In this document: positions 20,065-25,000 of the stretch, piece after piece
How the letters are laid out: each line of letters starts with the position of its first letter
Position numbering within the stretch: position 1 is the stretch's first letter
NCBI GenBank assembly: GCA_001586965.3
Contig: LUCW03001446.1
Location: forward strand, 52,501 to 77,500
Direction: 5' to 3'
Source of the DNA: Sphaeroforma sirkka
Taxonomy: Eukaryota; Opisthokonta; Ichthyosporea; Ichthyophonida
Length of the DNA stretch: 25,000 bases
The notes under the pieces: model-generated
Database searches by the model: none
What the model was told of the DNA's origin: nothing
The model's input: only the letters and a program-made list of their open reading frames with translations
Translations under genes and position numbers: made by a program

Positions 20065-20996
20065 AGCTTTTCTGTACTTCAGTCGATTGACCAGCCGATT
20101 ATTCGGCACAGTGCCACGCTGAAGTCTTTTCACAGGGTCGTTCAAGGCAAGACAGGGCTAGGCTATACATATTAGATATGTACACTAATCACAAGCACCC
20201 GCAAGTACGGGGCCAGTGGCGGTATGCATACATTGCTATAATGATAAGTGGTCATTTTTATGTACCTGTGTGCAAATTTGAGCACACGACATATAGCTCG
20301 TGTGCATAGTCCCTTGAGGCAATCATACATGTTGTGCTTTCGACACGCAGACACCCGCTGTAAAACTTGTTTTGTAAGCATTTATCTTGATGCCTTGTAG
20401 TGACTGGTATGGACTCAAATTCATGCCGACCATAGCAGGAAACCCCAGAGTCATGCATACCCCTAAACGTATATATATTGGTATGTCAATGAAATACATA
20501 CAATAAACCAGTAAGTGTCGGGAAAGGATGTACTCCTGCGCGCACTGAGATACATAATATATATATAATATATACGTTCATGCATCAAATGAAGTTATGT
20601 GATATTCCCATGTTTGACAGTGGAAATACGTTATACAGCCTTCAGCTAACATTCCTATATCTCTTGATTAACATAGTGCAAGTATACATCTGAAACGAGG
20701 CAATTTCTCTTGAGCTGTTTAATGCACACTCTCAGTTTTTTTTTTGCCCCGTTCCATTTGTATATATAGGTACCTCCTCAGCGCGTGGAGGTACAAAATA
20801 CCTATACTTGCGTTATCGCTAGGGGATTGATGACATATATGCGTCAGACATGATCTGCGCATACATCTCGTGGAATACCTACTCATAGCGGTATACATCA
20901 CCCTCAAGACACAGTACAGGACGTTTAACTGCATGGCCTCAAGTAACACCGACGACATGATATACGTTCCCAACTTTATTGAATACGTACTTTCAG
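20065..20996. other. intergenic or 3' flank, no gene recognised
   Basis: Sequence after the stop of the secreted-protein gene. Small open frames occur on both strands (for example 20172-20381 minus and 20719-20973 minus), but none has protein-like composition or splice support. A short TA-rich patch lies near 20555-20575. Confidence 0.4.
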
Positions 20997-21122
20997 GTGT
21001 ATACTCTGACCGTCACTGCTGCAGAGCACGGACAGCAGTATGGCGTCACTTGGGCTTGTTGTGCTCACGGTCAGGGTGGTCTGTGCATAAAAAGTGTTGA
21101 GGTGAAAAGTTGTGTTTGTTAA
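20997..21122 (+). CDS. candidate cysteine-rich terminal exon
   Basis: A good acceptor (ACTTTCAG) is followed by 41 open codons and TAA. The peptide contains VTWACCAHGQGGLCIK and ends SCVC. It opens in phase 0, the same phase as the exon 1 donor of the secreted-protein gene (19105/19106), so it could serve as an alternative 3' exon of that gene or belong to a neighbouring paralog whose first exon I cannot find. The overlapping frame 20870-21100 also has several Cys, and the coding frame is not certain. Treat as a prediction only. Confidence 0.25.
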   Translation: MYTLTVTAAEHGQQYGVTWACCAHGQGGLCIKSVEVKSCVC

Positions 21123-21644
21123 GCGTAGAAATTATAATGGATACACATAAACTTGCTAGATTGTAATAGTATTTTTTGTCACTAGTGAACAAAAAGCTGA
21201 TCGAGAGATGAACAAAACTGTCTGTCCATAGGATATAAGATGAGCTTTGTTCTCGCACCTGCAGCTCATAAAATCATCTGATGTTAGTATTTGGTACAGC
21301 TGAGTCGTGCGCCAAGCGGGCCATGGCTACCATATATTACTCAACACGTCTATCTGTGAATCTTTTAACATTGAATAGATCTGAGCCGATATGGGAAGAT
21401 TTGAACTTGCAGAGTAGAAGTATTTGTCTACAGGATGTGTGTTTAGCGACATATTTTTCTATATTATATACCATCGAGCTTTGAAACAAGGCGCATCGAC
21501 AAAAGTCAAGAGGGCAGTATAGGTGCAAAATAACGGTTGCCATCTTCTACATTTTTAGGGCTTTGAGATGTCAGATAGAGCGCATTGTTTATAACTTGAA
21601 CATCAATCAATCCACCAATGAGCCAGACCTCGATGTGGCCTAAT
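21123..21644. other. region between convergent genes
   Basis: Half a kilobase between the candidate plus-strand exon and the apparent stop of the minus-strand DCTN4 homolog. It probably holds 3' UTRs of both. Another minus-strand frame remains open beyond the DCTN4 stop, to about 21509, and leaves some doubt about where that gene really ends. Confidence 0.4.
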
Positions 21645-24600
21645 CTATAAATCCGAATGAGTGATTGACATTCTATCGAGGGAAAGGTCGAATTCTTCAG
21701 CGTCAATGTAATTTTCTATACACATAAACAGGAGAGAGAAAATCACATTCACATGCATACACGGACATATCTCACATACACGAAGCATACTCAATCCAAT
21801 AAATGGCCATACTTTGTGTCCAGGCTCACTCGCAGCGCCCGTCTTTTGACTAAGGAGGTGTGCCACATCATCTCTTGGCGTCAGTGTAAAGGGAGTGCTC
21901 GGTAGACCACTCACGGTTCTATCTGAGCTGCCCACAACCGTGCCAGAGATACTGATCTCCACGTCTTTCAGCAGCGGATTGCATATCTCGAGCACGCGAG
22001 CCCTCCCGCCCATTTCTTGTTGTGTCTGATTGGCAAGCTCCTGTAAGCCTTTGCCTTGTGTCTGTGGTTGTGTTTTGGTGTGGGATGTGTCTCCCGCTTC
22101 ATGTGTAGTAGCTTGTGTGTGCAATTCGCGCACAAGTGGGACCTGTGAGTAACCCGTTAGGGCCAGTTGGAACGTACATTGTGCTGGCTGGCGCTCGGGG
22201 CGGATCAGCATCATATCACACTTCCTGCACCGTGTACCGGGAAGGGAATACAAACCAGCGTAAGACATGCGGACGAGAATTGACTATCGGAAGTCTGGGA
22301 AAGGGATGAGCAAACATACATCAGGGTTGTTCACGCAATTAGATTGGATAGTCCAAAATATATCACAGACCAACACATTTCGGCGGGACTCATGAAACAC
22401 AAGGAGTCACTGAGGTATACAAATAAAGATCGTACTAGACATCAAACTTGACATATAACCCCGTGTATATACGCATTTAACCCCCCGTATTGGCTCATGC
22501 GCGTATGTTTCCGTATATCTGGATATATCTGCGTGTCTTGTAGCCTAGAATCCTATCATTACAATTATGGTGCATGTACATAAATAGAACTGATCATGCA
22601 TGCACGAATACATATCCTTATACACATAAAATAATACATATATGATTTGCACCTACCTACACCGTCTGTTCATCTTGGCACATAGCGGCGTCCGCGCCGG
22701 CAAGATAACGTCACTTCCATACGCGCAAAACGTACCCATCTTTTTCTCAGGATCTCTGACTTGCCTTCCCGCCTGTTCCACCGCAAACGCTTCCCGAAGT
22801 TCGGAATCAAAGTCCAGCGGAGTGTCTATGCTAGTAGTCGATTCTATAGCTATATCTGGCGCGGATTTTTGCGACATTGCGAGCGATTCGCGCTGCAAAT
22901 AGGCGTTCTGGAGCGCCGCGGCGAATTCTTCCTCTTCTTTGGGCGTGAGTTCATAGTCTTTCTGTCTGTGCTTCATCGTGCATATAGGCTTAGCTAGTAG
23001 CTGCAATAGTAAAAGGGGGAAATCGTCAATCGATGCGATGTATATGAGTGGCTGAGCAGATATGTTAAAATGGAACAAAAATAAAATAAGGCAAAATCGG
23101 ACATATTGGCGTTGCCAGTAAACAGCTATTTAGTATGAGTAATACGCATCACTCAATGTAATGTACATTTATGACGCAGTAGATGTACTGCCAAAATAAA
23201 TAAAGGTTTGGCCAAACATAGCTATGGGAGCACCGCATCTAAACACGGCAATATTTCAAGTGCAAACTAAAATGTCATCCGGTGTTAGGTCAGCACTCAA
23301 TTTTCAGGTACATTCTGTTTTCGACACAACCGTACTTCCACTTGCATGCAAATACTAATATGTGTTTGTACAAAACACACAAAAGTATAAATACGTCATT
23401 CAAGTAAAAAGCCACTTTTAACCTAACGACCGTCCCATTCACATTGTCTCCCTGTCAATTGGCGCATTCATGAGCTTCGTGACAAGTATTTGATATGTGA
23501 CTCTTAAATATGTATATGTACGTAAAATTTGCATATATAAATAATGTTTTAATAGAAATAGAAATAGAAATAAAATAGATATAGAAATAGAAATAGAAAA
23601 ATAGAAATATATACATAAAAACATACATATATATATATATATATATCCATAAATAAATAGTGGAATATTGCACACCTTTTTCGAGTCCTCTGACATAATC
23701 GCCACTACATCCTCAGGAACATTCCGCCATGGTGGGTTATCCGATGTAGAGCTCTCCAGCACTTGCTTTATACTCGGGGGTAAGCTCGTGAGATCAGTTT
23801 GCCGTTTAAAGTTAGTCCTCGCTTTGGACTTGAAGTGGATATTTTCCCTATTATAGTCACGTGAATATAGGCAGAAGTCAGAACGAGTTATGTACAGTAT
23901 CACACACACCGCGTTGTAATATATTGTAGTACGATGACGGGAAGTAATACTAGCCACTATTGCACTCACATATATATATAGTCACACCACTACACTAATT
24001 CTGCACCAATCAGTTCTAAACTAATTGAACGTTAGTAATTTTCTTATCCTTGTATACACCCCTCAAGTAAAGAAATGTAATTTATGCATTTTTGAACGAG
24101 GATAACTCATATTTATCACTGTAGTAATAAACTTATCGCCCCCAGTAAACGAAGAGATCCCCGCTAAGTATAAAGGGGTGTATACAAGGATAGGAATATC
24201 ACTACACAAAATATTAATATTTTGTTCCCCTATGGAATGATAAATGTTAATAACAAAATATATGATGTTGCTATAGTAGCACACACCGTGAGCCCAGTTG
24301 GGCCCCGTTCATCAATCCCTTATTACTTCTATCAGACCATAAACTAATAAAGGCATTATGTAATACACCAAATAAATAAATAAAAATCATTAGAGTTTTA
24401 TGAACAGAACTCCATCATTTTCAATAAATACACTAAAAACAACAATAGCGGGTAATAAGCTGAATACACTTTCACTTTTTAGGTCAATGGATATATTATT
24501 TAGGGTTTTCACATACGCAATGGTAAGTGATCTATTGCATGATACAAATGTTTTCTCTATTACAGTCAGGTGGTATTCGCAACGCGTTGAACGGAATCGG

Positions 24601-25000
24601 ATACAGTAACACCCATTCTTGCGGGAAAAGGTGTAGTAAGAAGTGATATTGTTTCCCTATGACACTCACGTGGGCACGGGTAAAAGGGCTGAACGGAACA
24701 CCTACGTTGCCAGATTCATTGGCAGTGGCAAGATGTGATGTCGTGACATGAAGCAGCGCAACGTGTCTGGTGTAAATGTCCGTCTGTATGTAGGCAGTGT
24801 AAATATACGCCTGTAAAATGGCACATAAATACATAAATACGCACATACAGCATCCATGTATATTTTTCCAGCACATCAATAAACACACATTTGCATGTAC
24901 AGTAAATCAACGAACACAGTTAGTATAATCTTCCGAACTAAACAAATACACTTACTTCTCACTCCTGTCCGCCAACTGCCTATAGTGTGCGCTCAACACA
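21645..25000 (-). CDS. DCTN4: dynactin subunit 4 (p62) homolog, 3' exons
   Basis: Five exons on the minus strand, joining in phase to 341 residues: 25000-24956 (continues off the window), 23847-23676, 23000-22657, 22224-21830, 21715-21645. Donors are GTAAGT, GTGTGC, GTAGGT and GTGAGC; acceptors all end in AG. Recognition rests on three blocks known from DCTN4: SAHYRQLADRSEK (human IEYYQQLAQKEK), RTPLCAKMNRRCRKC then DMMLIRPE (human LLIKRSLRCRKC, then KPE), and RVLEICNPLLKDVEI (human LLTLTNPVENLTHVTL). The RCRKC motif is created by the third splice. p62 sits in the pointed-end complex of dynactin, the dynein activator. The N-terminal zinc-binding cysteines must lie beyond 25000. The C-terminus looks about 100 residues shorter than in human, so the last exon may be mis-modelled. 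Confidence 0.75.
21716..21829 (-). other. 114-base in-frame intron of the DCTN4 homolog
   Basis: It runs from GTGAGC to ...TGTGTATAG, with a pyrimidine-rich stretch before the acceptor. Its length is a multiple of three and it contains no stop in frame, so retaining it would insert 38 residues and leave the rest unchanged. It could equally be exonic; the donor and acceptor quality favour splicing. Confidence 0.5.
23550..23646. repeat. (TAGAAA)n and (TA)n microsatellites in a DCTN4 intron
   Basis: About 60 bases of imperfect hexamer TAGAAA units (23550-23610) are followed by a short spacer and a TA run of about 20 bases (to 23646). They lie between the second and third exons listed for the DCTN4 homolog. 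The minus-strand open frame through them (Ile/Tyr/Phe/Ser only) is an artefact. Confidence 0.9.
24047..24190. mobile_element. Tc1/mariner-type MITE in a DCTN4 intron
   Basis: A 144-bp element has perfect 17-bp terminal inverted repeats, TCCTTGTATACACCCCT at 24047-24063 and its inverse at 24174-24190. It is flanked on both sides by TA (24045-24046 and 24191-24192), the target duplication of the Tc1/mariner superfamily. There is no coding capacity. It lies in the 1.1-kb intron between the first two DCTN4 exons of the window. Identical ends suggest a fairly recent insertion. Confidence 0.75.

Noticed and set aside
22225-22268. Start of the DCTN4 exon at the upstream ATG (22268)
   Set aside because: Using the acceptor at 22225 joins in phase to the previous exon and rebuilds the RCRKC motif, so the first codons of that open frame are intron.
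24532-24888. Minus-strand open frames upstream of the second DCTN4 exon in the window
   Set aside because: The flanking exons already join in phase without them, and the sequence has no DCTN4 block.
1-25000. CRISPR arrays, bacterial operons, rRNA genes or replication origins
   Set aside because: No regularly spaced direct repeats, no prokaryote-style gene packing and no rRNA sequence were seen; spliced genes show this is eukaryotic nuclear DNA.

Overview
This is nuclear DNA of a eukaryote. Two multi-exon genes with GT-AG introns are visible at the right-hand end, and the rest of the window is dominated by the remains of LINEs, LTR retroelements and short DNA transposons. The dynactin p62 (DCTN4) homolog fits an animal, fungus or related protist. 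A THAP-like open frame at the left edge would favour the holozoan side, but that is weak. I cannot name the species.

Layout. 1-1750: open frames, the first resembling a decayed tandem THAP-domain protein. 2165-4648: a 5'-truncated LINE on the minus strand carrying an inserted solo LTR (4067-4581) with matching 5-bp target duplications. 4648-13612: a graveyard of LTR retroelement fragments (gag-like frames, at least three related LTR-like segments in both orientations, an integrase trace). It is interrupted by a second copy of the same LINE family on the plus strand (7257-8466) and by a tRNA-derived sequence (about 5732-5812). 13613-18000: non-coding DNA with a palindrome-rich GAGTC tract, a Tourist-like MITE (15459-15811), a second TIR-bounded element (16091-16835) and low-complexity tracts.

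18083-20064 (+) is the clearest gene of unknown function. It encodes a secreted protein of 378 residues in two exons, with a six-cysteine module at each end of a long acidic Ser/Thr/Glu-rich spacer. The cysteine spacing of the second module becomes complete only when the predicted intron is removed, which supports both the splice model and the repeat. 21645-25000 (-) carries the 3' exons of a DCTN4 homolog; five exons join in phase and the gene runs off the right edge. A 144-bp TA-flanked MITE sits in one of its introns. The two genes are convergent.

The genes show no sign of acting together. The most novel item is the secreted double six-cysteine protein, followed by the possible second 3' exon downstream of it and the apparently short C-terminus of the DCTN4 homolog. 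All family assignments come from reading motifs by eye, with no database search.
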